From Prevotella sp. (GTDB lineage Bacteria > Bacteroidota > Bacteroidia > Bacteroidales > Bacteroidaceae): a stretch of 5,778 nt of DNA. The notes beneath the pieces are model-generated. The model was not told the origin of the DNA. It did no database searches and saw nothing but the letters and a program-made list of their open reading frames with translations. The stretch lies in contig JAIJUV010000167.1 in assembly GCA_022732315.1 (NCBI GenBank), positions 1 to 5,778 of the forward strand, given 5' to 3'. Positions 5,728-5,778 of this stretch are shown here, piece by piece. Positions within the stretch are counted from its first letter, which is position 1. Each line of letters opens with the position of its first letter. Both the position numbers and the translations under genes were made by a program.

Positions 5728-5778
5728 AGGCGGCTACCTACTCTCCCGCATTGCATTGCAGTACCATCGGCGCAAGTG
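5728..5778 (-). rRNA. rrf: 5S ribosomal RNA, 3' part
   Basis: The minus strand from the right edge reads CACTTGCGCCGATGGTACTG and continues to GGGAGAGTAGGTAGCCGCC. This is the conserved 3' half of bacterial 5S rRNA (the GCGCCGATGGTA segment and the GGGAGAGTAGG of helix IV, then the closing strand GCCGCC of helix I). About 50 of roughly 110-120 nt are present; the 5' part lies outside the window. The exact 3' end is uncertain by about two bases. The gene is convergent with rnr and is presumably the last gene of a 16S-23S-5S operon extending to the right. Confidence 0.93.

Overview
The window looks like a chromosomal housekeeping segment from a member of the Bacteroidales, most likely Prevotella or Segatella. 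This rests on promoters of the Bacteroidetes type (TAnnTTTG at -7, TTTG-like at -33), the lack of clear Shine-Dalgarno sequences, A/T-rich leaders, and proteins that read like the Prevotella versions of their families. The genus is inferred; no database search was possible.

Layout from left to right. Positions 1-74 (minus) hold the first 24 codons of an FKBP-type peptidyl-prolyl isomerase. Positions 75-248 are a divergent promoter region. Positions 249-947 (plus) encode a class III-like sirtuin deacylase. Positions 948-1137 hold three 27-bp tandem repeats and a strong hairpin terminator shared by convergent genes. Positions 1138-2847 (minus) encode a Na+/phosphate cotransporter family protein with a PhoU-like C-terminal domain. 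Positions 2848-3199 are a 352-bp divergent regulatory region. It has a good promoter for the transporter, a perfect 8-bp inverted repeat over its -33 element, a Pho-box-like direct repeat just upstream, and a good promoter for the next gene. Positions 3200-5497 (plus) encode ribonuclease R (rnr), followed by a textbook terminator. Positions 5540-5677 hold 32-bp and 9-bp short repeats. Positions 5680-5714 hold the terminator of an rRNA operon running the other way, and 5728-5778 hold the 3' end of its 5S rRNA.

The genes form no obvious pathway. Each has its own promoter and terminator, and the arrangement alternates divergent and convergent pairs. The one functional link visible in the sequence is the phosphate-transport gene and the 11-bp-period direct repeat (two copies of TTGTAACA) upstream of it, which has the geometry of a PhoB/PhoP binding site. 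I do not see a new multi-gene system. The points worth a second look are that candidate phosphate-control region, a sirtuin that lacks the zinc cysteines and the usual acyl-binding arginine, and the repeat arrays in the two convergent gaps.
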